Below are positions 36,220 to 46,546 of a stretch of 64,000 bases of DNA, one piece after another. The notes beneath the pieces are model-generated. The model did no database searches and was not told where the DNA came from. It worked only from the letters and a program-made list of their open reading frames with translations. Position 1 is the first letter of the stretch. The number at the start of each line of letters is the position of its first letter. The DNA lies in assembly GCA_950295325.1 (NCBI GenBank), contig OX485808.1:37099180-37163179 (forward strand). The letters are read 5' to 3'. The DNA is from Polytrichum commune. Lineage: Eukaryota > Streptophyta > Polytrichopsida > Polytrichales > Polytrichaceae. Both the position numbers and the translations under genes were made by a program.

Positions 36220-37032
36220 TCAAATGAGCTTGTTAAATTTCGCGTGAGAGAACAACTCTCTGTACAAATGGTCTCGTGGATCCAAGTATCTCTCGCCTAT
36301 CGGATTATTCCTAACAAAATTGTTTACAGGTAGTCCGCTTCCCCTGAGCGCCTGGAGGTATTTACTAAGGTCTAACAAAAATCGGTCCTGGACCTTCTCG
36401 ACCGTCCACGTAGGGCAAACTATTAAGTTGGCCGTCGGGTTCAACATGTTCTTTGCGGCGCTGTCGTCCACCATGAGCGTGTTCTCCCGGGTGGGACGGA
36501 CGTCGTAGGGGACACCTATCAATGACGGACACTGGTCCCAAAAAATGGGCTTCAAGACCTTGAGGTATTGGGGGGAAGCGGGGTTGTTTGGTTTTTTGAC
36601 GGCTTTGCCGTCCGGTGTGTACAATATTCTACAGGCTTCCTGTGCTAGGACCATGCAGGGGGGCTCGATGCCCTTGAAGATGAACTCCACGACTGCATTG
36701 GTGTTCTCGGCCTTCATGGAGCTCCACACGACCACCCACCATCGTTGTTGGGTGATCTGGAGGAAGGTCCGAAGCCACGGGCGGAGGTGAACTAGCTTGC
36801 TCTTTATGAACGTGGGCGGCCCGTCGTAATTCGCGTCCTCGGGCTTGCAAAAGGGCACCGTGGGGGTCCTCGGGCAATGAACGCATTGGACGAGGACCCC
36901 GTTGAGGTCTAACACCAGGAACCGGGTCTTAGGCGGCAAAGGTGGAACGGGTAAAATGGGGGGGACCATCGCGCTACCTTCCTCGCTTCTTGGAGAGGCC
37001 CGGCGGGGAGCCGCGACGCTATGCTCCGATCC
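36220..37032 (-). CDS. FCP1/NIF-type HAD domain exon of the ParB-like/HAD gene
   Basis: The exon begins after acceptor CTCCACAG in phase 0 and runs to TGA at 36220. After a short basic/proline linker it encodes a HAD phosphatase fold of the FCP1/NIF (CTD small phosphatase) type. Visible motifs are FLVLDLNGVLV (motif I), WWVVVWSSMKAEN, FWDQCPSL and TLMVDDSAAKN (C-terminal acidic motif). Classical members have DLDET/DLDGT; here the second Asp is Asn (DLNG). Plants have a known group with DLNG, and loss of the acid/base Asp may lower or abolish phosphatase activity. The exon matches in phase the donor GAG|GTAATA at 37514, which ties it to the exon ending at 37515. It could instead belong to a separate gene that starts internally at ATG 36969. 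Confidence 0.75.
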   Translation of the reverse strand, partial: GSEHSVAAPRRASPRSEEGSAMVPPILPVPPLPPKTRFLVLDLNGVLVQCVHCPRTPTVPFCKPEDANYDGPPTFIKSKLVHLRPWLRTFLQITQQRWWVVVWSSMKAENTNAVVEFIFKGIEPPCMVLAQEACRILYTPDGKAVKKPNNPASPQYLKVLKPIFWDQCPSLIGVPYDVRPTRENTLMVDDSAAKNMLNPTANLIVCPTWTVEKVQDRFLLDLSKYLQALRGSGLPVNNFVRNNPIGERYLDPRDHLYRELFSHAKFNKLI

Positions 37033-37470
37033 CTGTGGAGACGAGCGACATAAGGCGGGGGAAGACTATGTCATGCTATGTCCACTTAAAGTGAATACAA
37101 TATTTTCTGTGAAAAATACAAGAACCACTATGCATAGGCGGCCATACAAATGCAAGAGGGAAAAATATACATTTGAACACGAAAACAAACATAAGGGCAC
37201 AAAATAATAATTTTATTGTTTGCAATGCTCTATGTACAAAATGCCTAGGGGTGCGAAGCCGCGTTGAACGATCCGTTCAAACTATCCTAATTCAACATCT
37301 ACAAAATTGTGTGCACGCCTCCAAGTTCGAGTAAAATCGTGGGACGGGCGACGTTAGTGATCGTCGCGGGGGGGGGGGGCTGAAGGGATGCGAGAGCGGA
37401 TGGACGGGGTGGGGGCAGTTCCTCCTAGCTAGGGGGGACACGACCACGGCAACAAGACAATAGACCAGGA

Positions 37471-37492
37471 GTTTGGGTCGAGCGACCCAAAC
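37471..37492. repeat. Single palindrome unit in intron
   Basis: One complete unit (arm GTTTGGGTCG, centre AG, inverse arm) lies in the putative intron between exons 37515-39019 and 36220-37032. Confidence 0.9.
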
Positions 37493-37514
37493 TGAGGAGG
37501 TCTCAGTGTATTAC

Positions 37515-39019
37515 CTCTCCCTGGTCATGCCTGGACGCCATGGAAGCCTCCACCGCCTCCGCTTGTCGTTCTCTCTTGCCACCGCCTTCTCCGACGATGT
37601 CAGCACCCCTCTCCTGCAAGCGCTCAGTGTCAGGACCTTCTCCTAACCCAACCTCCGCATGTGCATCATGCATAGGTTCATCGATTGGGATAGGAGTAGA
37701 GGTATCACCAGGCCCTCGAGGACCTTCAACATCAGGCATGGGTGTGTCTCTTTCAGACCCATGCTGGTCCATTGAAGACTGAGCGGTAACGGGGTTTGGG
37801 TCGGCCGACCCAAACTCTCGTGCATCATGAGATTGGCCTTGTTGCACTGTAAGGGGGGGGGGGGCGGGTTTGGGTCGGACGACCCAAACATGTGGGGGTC
37901 GTCCTGCTGATGGGGCAGGGGGATCACCAGGGGCGGCCGAAGTGGTGGGGGGGTCACAGGTCTAGAAGACCCGGGAAGACGCCATATATTGGGGTCATCC
38001 GCTTGTTGAACCGGCGGATACGGACGGACGTGGGGGGGAACCATGTGCTGAAAGCTGAAGGAGGATTGCGGCACGGGCTGCGGAGGAATGTTCTGGGGAG
38101 GGAAGCCGGGGGGCAAGTGTGGAAATGAGCCCGGGGGAGCCACCACCAAACCCTGCGCCCACATGCCTCGAATCACTTGCGTGATCAAGTCCGCACTAGT
38201 TGGAGGTTGCGCCAATGCCCGCAGTCGCTCTTGCTCCAATAAGAGAGCCCTTAGTTCTGCCACTTCGTTCCGCACTGAGGGTTCTTCAGCAGCGGCCTTT
38301 TGCAAGCGGACGCGTTGTTCTTCGTCCCTTAACATCTTCTCGTTGGCTTCTTGCACGGTGAGGACTTCCGGCTTCACCTTCACCATCCCTGCGAAGGCAC
38401 CTGGAGAGGGAGGGTCCGACCTGAGCCGTTTCGCGAGCTCCATGTCGTCCTCGTCTTCGCTGCTAATGGCAATTGTCTCCTCGATGGCATAGTCGCCATA
38501 GAGTTTCTTGCCTTTTAGTTTCCTCCTCTCCCTGAACGCGGCAGTCGCATCCCTGGAGTACATGTCGCGGGCATCATCAACCGTCAGGACGGGCACCAAC
38601 TTACTTTGTGGAGTTGCTACCCGCATTGCCTTCTTTCGTTGAGGGGCTTCAGATTCCTGAGTGAAGCCTGTTCCCCCTTCTTCGACCTCGCCCTCCACTT
38701 TAGCCTCTTCTTCCTCCTCTTCCACCTCCTCATCCTCCTCCTCCTCCTCCCCCTCCTCGTCACGCGGTCGCCGAGAGGATGTGCCTGGATGCACTTGGAC
38801 CAGAGGCTCTGGTACAGCAACTGGAACCCTTATGGCCAACTCTTCAGGGTTGACACGCCTCGCCTTATCCAGCGGGCTCTCACCCCCTTCAACAGTCTCC
38901 TCGGCGTAGCTCCCAGGGATCCAGTCTAGTATATCCATCTTCTTCGCCAATGATTTTTGGGCCTTGTAGAATTGGATGTCATTAAGGTCTACATAGCTGT
39001 ACACGTTCAGCCCTAGCAT
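37515..39019 (-). CDS. ParB-like/HAD gene: acidic and proline-rich central exon
   Basis: The exon starts after acceptor TTCTGCAG with MLGLNVYSYVDLNDIQFYKA and is open for about 390 codons. It contains a strong Glu stretch (EEEEEDEEVEEEEEEA), a coiled-coil-like segment (EANEKMLRDEEQRVRLQKAA) and a long Pro-rich region (HLPPGFPPQNIPPQPVPQSS). Near 37849-37860 a run of twelve C residues breaks the frame. The following open frame ends in DQGE and a good donor (GAG|GTAATA at 37514), so one or two extra/missing C in that run would restore continuity. Two palindrome units sit inside the coding sequence (37794-37815, 37868-37889) and encode FGSADPN and FGSSDPN. No domain with known function was recognised in this exon. 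Confidence 0.6.
37794..37889. repeat. Two palindrome units inside an exon
   Basis: Units at 37794-37815 (centre GC, a perfect palindrome) and 37868-37889 (centre GA). Both lie within the open frame of the central exon. Confidence 0.9.
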
Positions 39020-39118
39020 CTGCAGAAATCCCACCGGATGTTATTATATGGCATAACATGTGATTCCACCGAAAAGGGGAAGTACATACAAGACCTAATA
39101 TCAATTGCAAAGGTTATA

Positions 39119-39212
39119 GTTTGGGTCGAGCGACCCAAACTAGCATCAGTGTTAGTTTGGGTCGAGCGACCCAAACTAGCATCGGTGTTAGTTTGGGTCG
39201 CTCGACCCAAAC
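39119..39212. repeat. Three palindrome units in intron, 36-bp spacing
   Basis: Units start at 39119, 39155 and 39191, separated by TAGCATCRGTGTTA. The third is in the opposite centre orientation (CT instead of AG). Confidence 0.95.
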
Positions 39213-39239
39213 TATGAAAACAATTATGGTAAGGAGTTA

Positions 39240-40278
39240 TGACCGCCGGTGCAACAATGTAGTGAGACTTAGACACCGCATACTCAGGCTGCAATTTCCT
39301 CACAATTTCATACACCTGCTCTGCTCTCCTATCCTCTACTATCCACAGCCACATATCGACCTCCCTAAGCTTAGGGCTTGCATACTCCACGAACTTCGAC
39401 ATGAAGGGCTCGTAGAAGGGTGTACCCATTGTGCCCTCAAACGTACTCCCAGGAATGCTCCGGAAGTCTATTATACCAAAGGGGAACCGGTCCGCTGCTC
39501 TTACTCGTATTTCTTTCCTGGAATCAAGGTCGGGCCATCCCTGGATTTTAATAGGGTCAAAAGCGACAAGGTTGAAATGCGCATCCCCCTCAAAACTTAC
39601 AATCTTCTTCTCCTTTATAAAGTTTGAGAAGGCACGCGTCGAGTGTTCTGGAAGAGCCAGGTTCTTCCCACCCTTCACCAGTTTTGACTTTAGGAAGTCT
39701 TATCCTGCCTCCCTGATCAGAGCTGCCATGGATGCACTGGTGAAGTTGTATTCAGCCTTGAACGCTCTCCAGTTCACCTCGTTCACCTCGTTCACCTCGT
39801 CATCGACAAAAATGTTCTTTTCCGGGATTAGCTTCTGCAGCTCCTGGACGATCGTTGTTTTCTTCTTCCTATTCTCCGCCCATTCCTTCATTGTGTAGCA
39901 TGAAGGAACAAAGGATTTCGGCTTGGTGAAGATTATTTTGGGGTACACCCAAAATCTCTTAGGGGTCGGGTTGTTGTGCAAGATGTGCGTTGCCGCCTTC
40001 CCCATTTCCGCCTCCGAAAGACCCTGCAGACTTCTAAAGAATTCTCTCATGAGAGGCTTCATCGCCTTGAATCGAGAGGACGAGTTGAAGAGGTTGCATG
40101 TGTCAGGATCCATGAGATCCCCTGTCTCGTGTTTCTCAAACACTGTCTTCCACTTCTGCCAAACCATGTCGGATGATGTAATCAAGTAGATCTCTCCTCT
40201 TAGCTCATTGTACTTCTTTTGCTTGTGACTTGAATTGTCAATTGAGGAGAACTTGTTTATCATTTGGTATTTGAAAAG
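39240..40278 (-). pseudogene. ParB-like/HAD gene: second exon, with in-frame TAA
   Basis: The exon starts after acceptor TGCAG at 40279 and is in phase 0 with the exon ending at 40672. It encodes LFKYQMINKFSSIDNSSHKQ and KTVFEKHETGDLMDPDTCN. Later come PKRFWVYPKIIFTKPKSF and FPFGIIDFRSIPGSTFEG. An in-frame TAA at 39700-39702 interrupts it, with the same frame resuming as DFLKSKLVKGGKNLALPEHS. CAA-to-TAA is the simplest explanation. The 3' boundary is uncertain (candidate donors near 39240-39290), because the frame stays open into the palindrome-bearing intron. No known domain was recognised. Confidence 0.55.
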
Positions 40279-40386
40279 CTGCACAAGAGCATAGAATGCG
40301 TGTTAATTCTCAATATGTTGTTTCCAAACAAAGAAGAAAAATGATGAACAACAAACTGCGTAGACAAACACAAACTAAAACACAAG

Positions 40387-40648
40387 GTTTGGGTCGAGCG
40401 ACCCAAACTGTATGAAGAAACACAAGGTTTGGGTCGAGCGATCCAAACTGTATGAAGAAACGCAAGGTTTGGGTCGAGCGACCCAAACTGTATGAAGAAA
40501 CGCAAAGTTTGGGTCGAGCGACCCAAACTGTATGAAGAAACCCAAAGTTTGGGTCGAGCGACCCAAACTGTATGAAGAAACGCAAAGTTTGGGTCGAGCG
40601 ACCCAAACTGTATGAAGAAACCCAAAGTTTGGGTCGAGCGACCCAAAC
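40387..40648. repeat. Seven palindrome units, exact 40-bp period, in intron
   Basis: Units start at 40387, 40427, 40467, 40507, 40547, 40587 and 40627. Each is followed by the spacer TGTATGAAGAAACRCAARG or a close variant. All have centre AG. The array fills most of the intron 40279-40671. The regular period and near-identical spacers indicate tandem amplification. Confidence 0.97.
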
Positions 40649-40671
40649 TCTATTTGAGAAACAATGCTCAC

Positions 40672-42000
40672 CTCCCACTTTGGATTCTTATCTTTTGCAT
40701 TCTCCCTTTCCTTGGGAGGCCGGCCGTAGAACTCCCACACATCCCGCGATGCCATGATGTTCCTAATCCAAGAAGCTTGATATGCCCGCTTCTTGTTATT
40801 CATGTTGAAATAGCGGGAGATATCGCTCAGCCGGGTTTCGTCGTCCGACCACACGACCAATGCCTTCCATACCTTCAATTTTTCCTTTAGACCATTAGGA
40901 TCATTCCACTCCGTCATCAGTTGAAGTTTCTTTGAAGCTTCAACACTGTGCTGACCGTCAATCAGCCAAAAATCGCCTTTCTCTATAGAAGGCCACATAT
41001 CCGGTGTAGGCATTCTTTTGTGTCCCTGAGGCATGACAACAATAGTCTGCCTATCATGTTTAAACTGGTCGCTCACCATCTGGGCGATTAACCAATCAAC
41101 ATACGCATCTTCCTTTGCCCGAACGCACTTCTCTGGTGGCGCTAGGTGGCATTGTGCGATGTTGACATCAAACTTGAATTCTCTGCCCATGAAAAAACAA
41201 TGTAAACACTTGGTGTCGAAATTGTTGAGTATTTTCTGGATCTCCGATGGCTCCACTCCTTCCCCGGGCTTGGACATACGTAGCTCCGGTGAAACAGGCT
41301 TATCTGTCATGGCAGATACTGACTCTCTCGGCCTCTTAGATGGTGTCGTCTGCCGGCTTTGTGATGGCGTCGGTGTTTCACTATCAGCAGGAGTTGCCGT
41401 AGGTGTTGTTCTCCTCGAGTCAGCTGGAACCGGTCGGGGCTTCCTCATTGTTTGAGGTCTTGACGACCCTGCGCCCTCTTCAACAGTCGCCTTGCGCCTC
41501 ACAGCTTGTTGAGATTTTGACTTGCTTTGCTGGGTCTTGTTTATTGCGTTGATTGCCTGCTTAAGTTTAGTGAACCTGGTTGCAACCTTCGTGTTTGAAA
41601 TGATCGCATCTATGAAGATTGTATCCGGTTTAACAATGTCTGGCTCAGCGCAGGATTCCTTCACGTATACCGGATCGAATGGCTCGGCTTGCTCATACAT
41701 GAACATGTGCACATTTTCCAGAGAAGAGTTTTCCAGGATGACGTCAACGTGCTCTCCTAGAGCATGAACTGATGCCACCTCCCATCCCGTCAAAGCATCC
41801 CATGTGTGTTGCTCCTCCGTGCCAACCTTCAAAACAAGGAGGATTTTGAATTGAGCTGCCTTTACTACAAGAAAGGACCATGCAATTACAATGTCTTCTT
41901 TTGCTACGTAGGATTGGTTTTTAGGAGTTTCGTGCTCCTGCCAGATCGCGTCTGGTGCCGGCTTGAACTATCGTTCTCCAGGTCTTTTCTTGGGGGGCAT
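40672..42000 (-). pseudogene. ParB-like/HAD gene: first coding exon with ParB-like DGQH domain
   Basis: An ATG at 42000 lies directly after an acceptor-like CTTGCAG and opens MPPKKRPGER. An in-frame TAG at 41968-41970 follows, after which the same frame is open to the donor GAG|GTGAGC at 40671. The middle is a Ser/Thr/Pro/Arg linker (TPTATPADSETPTPSQSRQT). The C-terminal part contains VDWLIAQMVSDQFK, QTIVVMPQGHKR and FWLIDGQHSVEASKKLQ, then LSDISRYFNMNNKKR. The DGQHxxEAxK motif after an IVV-type strand resembles ParB/sulfiredoxin-fold domains that bind or cut DNA. This assignment is by motif only. If the TAG is real, translation would need a downstream start. Confidence 0.6.
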
Positions 42001-42024
42001 CTGCAAGTAGAAATACATATGTTA

Positions 42025-42904
42025 GTTTCGGTCGGGCGACCCAAATTCTTTCAAATCATATAGGCTTATGTCTGGGTTTAGTAACATTTATATATGGGGT
42101 TACTTTTCACAGGTTTGGGTCGAACAACCCAAACCTGTGCCTACAATGGCTAATGAATAATATATTATTTGGCTACGAAAACCAATCTTTAAGTTCATGG
42201 ATACAACAATCATCACGAGCTACTGTTCTAGTTGTGGGTCATTTCATTATTGCTTGGGTGTTTGAGTTGTTGTTTATAAGTGTAAGTATTGTTCGTAAGC
42301 AGTAAAAATTTACGCAGAGTTTGGGTCGTTCAACCCAAACTTTGTAGCGGTATGGAATGATCGGCTATGGCCTTAGATCATACCCAAGATGATGATTACC
42401 TAAATTATGAATTACCATTTCATGCGCTGTTTGGGTCGAACGACCCAAACTCTGCAGATGGATTGGGTCGAGCGACCCAAAGCATGTGCTAGTTTGGGTC
42501 GAGCGACCCAAACTCTGCAGATGGATTGGGTCGATAGGGTTAGATATTCACCCAAGATGATGATTAAATTAATTATAAATGAACATTTGATGCGGAGTTT
42601 GGCTAAACCCTAGACCCAAACAATGCTTATGGTTTGGGTCGAGCGACCCAAACTCTGCAGATGGATTGGCGCCCACGACCCAAACCATCTTTAGAGTTTG
42701 GGTCGAACGACCCAAACCATCTTTAGAGTTTGGGTCGAATGACCCAAACCATCTTTAGAGTTTGGGTCGAACGACCCAAACCATCTTTAGAGTTTGGGTC
42801 GAACGATCCAAACCAGCTGGAGAGTTTGGGTCGCTCTACCCAAACCAGCTGCAGAGTTTAGTGTTTTAGGGTTTCAAACTGAAGTTTGGGTCGTCTCTCG
42901 AAAC
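42025..42904. repeat. Palindrome array upstream of the ParB-like gene (~14 units)
   Basis: Complete and partial units start at about 42025, 42113, 42319, 42429, 42464, 42492, 42631, 42697 and onward to 42882. A run near 42690-42800 has centre AA and spacer CATCTTTAGA. Some units have compensating arm changes (AACAACCC, TTCAACCC). The array lies in the presumed 5' region of the minus-strand gene. Confidence 0.9.
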
Positions 42905-44760
42905 ACTTTTGATTCCAGAGACCTTTATAATGTGTTTACGCAGCATATACAATGCTTATGCATTGTAGATGCTGCGAAACTCTAAAGAAATTGACACACA
43001 TAAAGAAGTTGAAGAAATCACCTTGCTTTGCAAACTACACAACAAGCTGCTGTTGGAAGCAGTTCTAACAAGCTAGTCTTGGAAGCTGATTCTAGAAAGG
43101 ATTGGATATCAGAAAACTAAGAACGCCTCACAAACATTCACTCTGAATTGAAGAAGCTTTCACAAACATTCACTCAGAATTAAACAATCCCTCACAAACA
43201 TTCATTCTGAATGTAACAAGTGTTTACAAACATGAACAAAAAAGCTATCTGAAGGCCACACATGCACACTGATTTTCGAACAATCATTCTAATTCCGAAA
43301 TCACTCTACACTCACACATGAATGTTTCTAAGACCAGGAAGAACTGACACAACCACTTTGAAACAACACTCACACTCCAAAACAACAAAGACGTTCTGAA
43401 ATGGCTAAAATGTATAGACTTTAATACAAAAACAAACCCTAAACTCATACTACACTCAGAACTCGGTCAATGCGCACTCAATGAACAACAAAATAGATCA
43501 AAAGAAGAGGAGGAGTGAAAGAGAGAATGAGATAATGATGAAGAGGGAAGGAGAGAGGGAATGCGAGTTCGACAAGGAGAGAGAGAATGCAAAGGAGGAG
43601 GCGGCGCTTTCAAGAGCGGCGGCGCCTCCAGAAAGTATGAGGAACGTACAAAGGAGGAGGAGCTTGGAGCGGAGGAGAGAGAAGGAGAAAGTGCGGAGGG
43701 GAGAGTGAAAGGGGGAAGGTCACTCAAGGGCGGGACCCATTCGGGCCGGCGCCTTTCGTGTCCGTTCGGCTCATGGCCGCCACGTGTCACGGGGCGCTCC
43801 ATGGCCCAAACGAATACACAATCTAAGCCATTGGAGAGCCCCAGGCCCATCGACGGTCGATAGGCCTCGCAGGTGGGTATCCTTTAGCCACCTATCCCAT
43901 ACCATCCTTGAGGATACTAAAAAACCTTTATAGCCTAAGGTTTTTAATTTAATGGTCCCCCGATGGATTTGCTAATATCAAATAATGAAACTGTATTGGT
44001 TTTGTAATTTTAGTAATCTACACATATGCATGAATCGAGAATGATAGATACTAGACTAAGAGGAGTATTTAATAATTATATTGCAATCCTCGTAGGCAAT
44101 TACATAATGGAATAATATAACTATGGTAACCATTTACACAATGAATGGTTTCGAGTTATATATTGTAATTATCTATGAAGGTTGTTGGTAAAGGACAATG
44201 CTATAGCCTACGATGGATCCGTTAACACATACCATTGAACTAAATCTAATTATACAAGTTTATGTAGTGTCATTCATTATAATATGGAATTATGCAATAT
44301 TAAGTGTTGACAACTTAATATCATTGTTGTTTGCGAAAAGCAACAAAGATGTTGTTTGATTTATAGCATGATGGAACATTAACATACTTATTTACAAGTT
44401 TACATATTTATGAGATACAAATATATTGAAGCGGGTGTTTTTGCTGAAGAACCCAATTAAGAACTCATATGAAGATGGTTTAGGTAGGACGACCCAAACA
44501 TTAGACAATGTTGTTGTTGTTCATATATTTAGTTGAGACAAGATAAAGTCTACAAATATTGAATATAGTGATAGTAAATGAGAGAAGCACCATGTATACA
44601 AATATGAAGCTATCAAATACTAATATGTGGAGTTCAACATTATATGAAGCCATTTAAGCAATCACTTTGTTGTTGGATGATCCCTCCACATATATTAAAC
44701 AACATATCTTATTAGGAAATGAGGCACAAATTACAGTAGATGGTGTTCTATATGGAAGCC
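42905..44760. other. Intergenic between divergent genes, with GA-rich tract
   Basis: A GA-rich stretch at 43490-43720 keeps plus-strand frames open (43481-43708) with low-complexity R/E protein; I do not call it a gene. A repeated motif TTCACWCWGAATTRAA lies near 43135-43215. A worn palindrome (GGTTTAGGTAGGACGACCCA) is at about 44471. Confidence 0.5.
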
Positions 44761-44761
44761 A

Positions 44762-45310
44762 CACGGGTAGGTCACTCTAAGGCATTTTTGTGCACCACGT
44801 GCGGCTCAGGGTTTTTTGTTTTGGGGCTATTTACCTTCAAGGGTTGAATTAAAGCCTCCCTATAATTACTTGAATTTCAAAAATGGCCCATTTGTTTGCA
44901 CCCTTCCATTACTTATATTGTCCAAGTCACTGCAATTTTTTGTACTCTATATTCCTTTTAAGTAATAAAAGCTAATCTACTTCCTGTTAAGGGAAACCAT
45001 GGAAACAAAGAAGGGTGCAAACAATAATATCATTGCAAACAAAGTTATGAAGAAAACACATAGGAGACCATAGCAAACATTATACTAAACATACCTTCTA
45101 GGAACCTTATATTCAGCCCCTATATTAATTTTACAAAAAAATAATGGCCCACATTTTATGTCCATCTAACTTACTTATAATGGGATTGTCTACATTTAAT
45201 GGCCCCTTCATTATTTGGAATTCCTTTATAATTTTTATTTCAAATGATTTCAATCCTCTCTATATTATGCCGCACGTCGTTTTTAAAATGCACTAAGTGA
45301 CCTACCCGTG
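44762..45310. mobile_element. MITE family X, copy B, hAT-type, 549 bp
   Basis: Perfect inverted repeats CACGGGTAGGTCACT. The 8-bp duplication is GGAAGCCA (44754-44761) against GGAAGCAA (45311-45318), one mismatch. The interior is highly similar to copy A at 28049-28675. At TIR position 10, copy A has A and copy B has G, and both ends agree in each copy. Confidence 0.92.
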
Positions 45311-45334
45311 GGAAGCAACCCTGAACAACTACGA

Positions 45335-45380
45335 GGGTGTAGGGTGTAGGGTGTAGGGTGTAGGGTTTAGGGTTTAGGGT
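45335..45380. repeat. Interstitial telomere-like repeat
   Basis: Four GGGTGTA units followed by three TTTAGGG units, about 17 bp beyond the right duplication of MITE copy B. TTTAGGG is the usual plant telomere unit. Confidence 0.9.
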
Positions 45381-46470
45381 ATATAAATGTGTCTTGTTGC
45401 ACTCGAAGCCATAAATGAATGGCGCATAGGTCAAATGAGGGGGCCAAGTCGCTTGTGGTTCTAAAAACAAATGTATATAGATATCACAATAGTCTAATTC
45501 ATGAACATGAACGTTGGTTACATTTCATGTTATGTTTGTTATGTATGTTATGTTACGTCGTAGATGCGTTCATATTTAGTGTATAAATCTCTAAATATCT
45601 TATTTAGTGTAGTGACACTAGAACACACCAACATGTATTTAAGGACATGTTCTGCTCAACTTGCATTGAATAGATACAACTATATATGTTTAGATTTTTC
45701 ATCAAACATTTGTTAAAACAAATAAAGTTGACTACATTTTTTTTGGCAAGCCAAATCAATAAAAACTATAGGTACAAAACACAACTACAATAAGTATGAT
45801 ATTTAGTGTTTGATACACTAAATACAAGTGAATACACAATATATCAATAACCATATGAAAGTAATAAACATTAAATATAAGCTATAGTAATATGTGACAT
45901 TGACATGTTTGAATTTAGTGTTAGTAAGGATGTGAAAAGAAGAAATATACGTGAGAGTAGAAGGTAGCAACACATTTACTTCTAACACTAACTGTCATAG
46001 GATTGAAAATTAATGTTGAGCATGTAAGGGTGGTAACCATAGTCCGCCAAGAGCCTAAGGCTAGTGTAAATGCAGCCTACAAAATTTGTGACTTAGCCTA
46101 TAAAATTTTGAAAGTGTAGGACAAAGAGCCTATGGACAATTTTAAAACATAGGATATCAACCTATGTGGTAAAAAACATGTAGGAAATTTTGCCTACAAA
46201 GTTTTTAAAAGAGCGGATTTTAGCCATTCATCCTTCTTCAAATTGGGAAATTAGTTGGCCTAAGTACATATCTTTAGGCTAATACTCGGGGCTCTTGAGT
46301 GGCACATAGGCGGATATCAATAATAGCCCTGACTCCCTCCCCGTCGATCTTTACAAATACCACAGCCCAAGCCCCATCACCGCATAGAGGTTGAATCAGA
46401 AGATGGTGAGGACTTTCACCCTTAAACTCATTTGAATTTTAGCAACCTTTCATAACTTATAATCAACTCT
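45381..46470. other. Intergenic, AT-rich, with local repeats
   Basis: Between 46020 and 46240 there are repeated phrases around GCCTACAAAATTT and AGCCTATAAAATTTT. No gene was recognised. Confidence 0.4.
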
Positions 46471-46477
46471 TTAAAAA

Positions 46478-46546
46478 AGAGTTGGTTAATCCTTGGCCTT
46501 CAAACGTGGTGAAGGGCTTAGCCAGGTTCAATTCCTGCCAAGGATA
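46478..46546 (+). repeat. tRNA-like head of a possible SINE
   Basis: AGAGTTGGTTAATCC resembles a D-arm/A box, and GGTTCAATTCC is an exact match to the tRNA B-box consensus inside a T-arm-like stem (CAGG/CCTG). The anticodon arm is not convincing, so this is not a functional tRNA gene. It could be a tRNA-derived SINE head. Confidence 0.4.

Noticed and set aside
40260..40678. Minus-strand ORFs through the 40-bp array, extending the ParB-like exon
   Set aside because: A good donor (GAG|GTGAGC) and a phase-matching acceptor at 40279 bracket the array, so it is better explained as an intron.
43481..43863. Plus-strand R/E-rich ORFs as a gene
   Set aside because: The sequence is a GA-rich low-complexity tract and the peptide composition follows from it.
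46478..46546. A functional tRNA gene
   Set aside because: The B box fits, but acceptor and anticodon stems do not fold into a proper cloverleaf.
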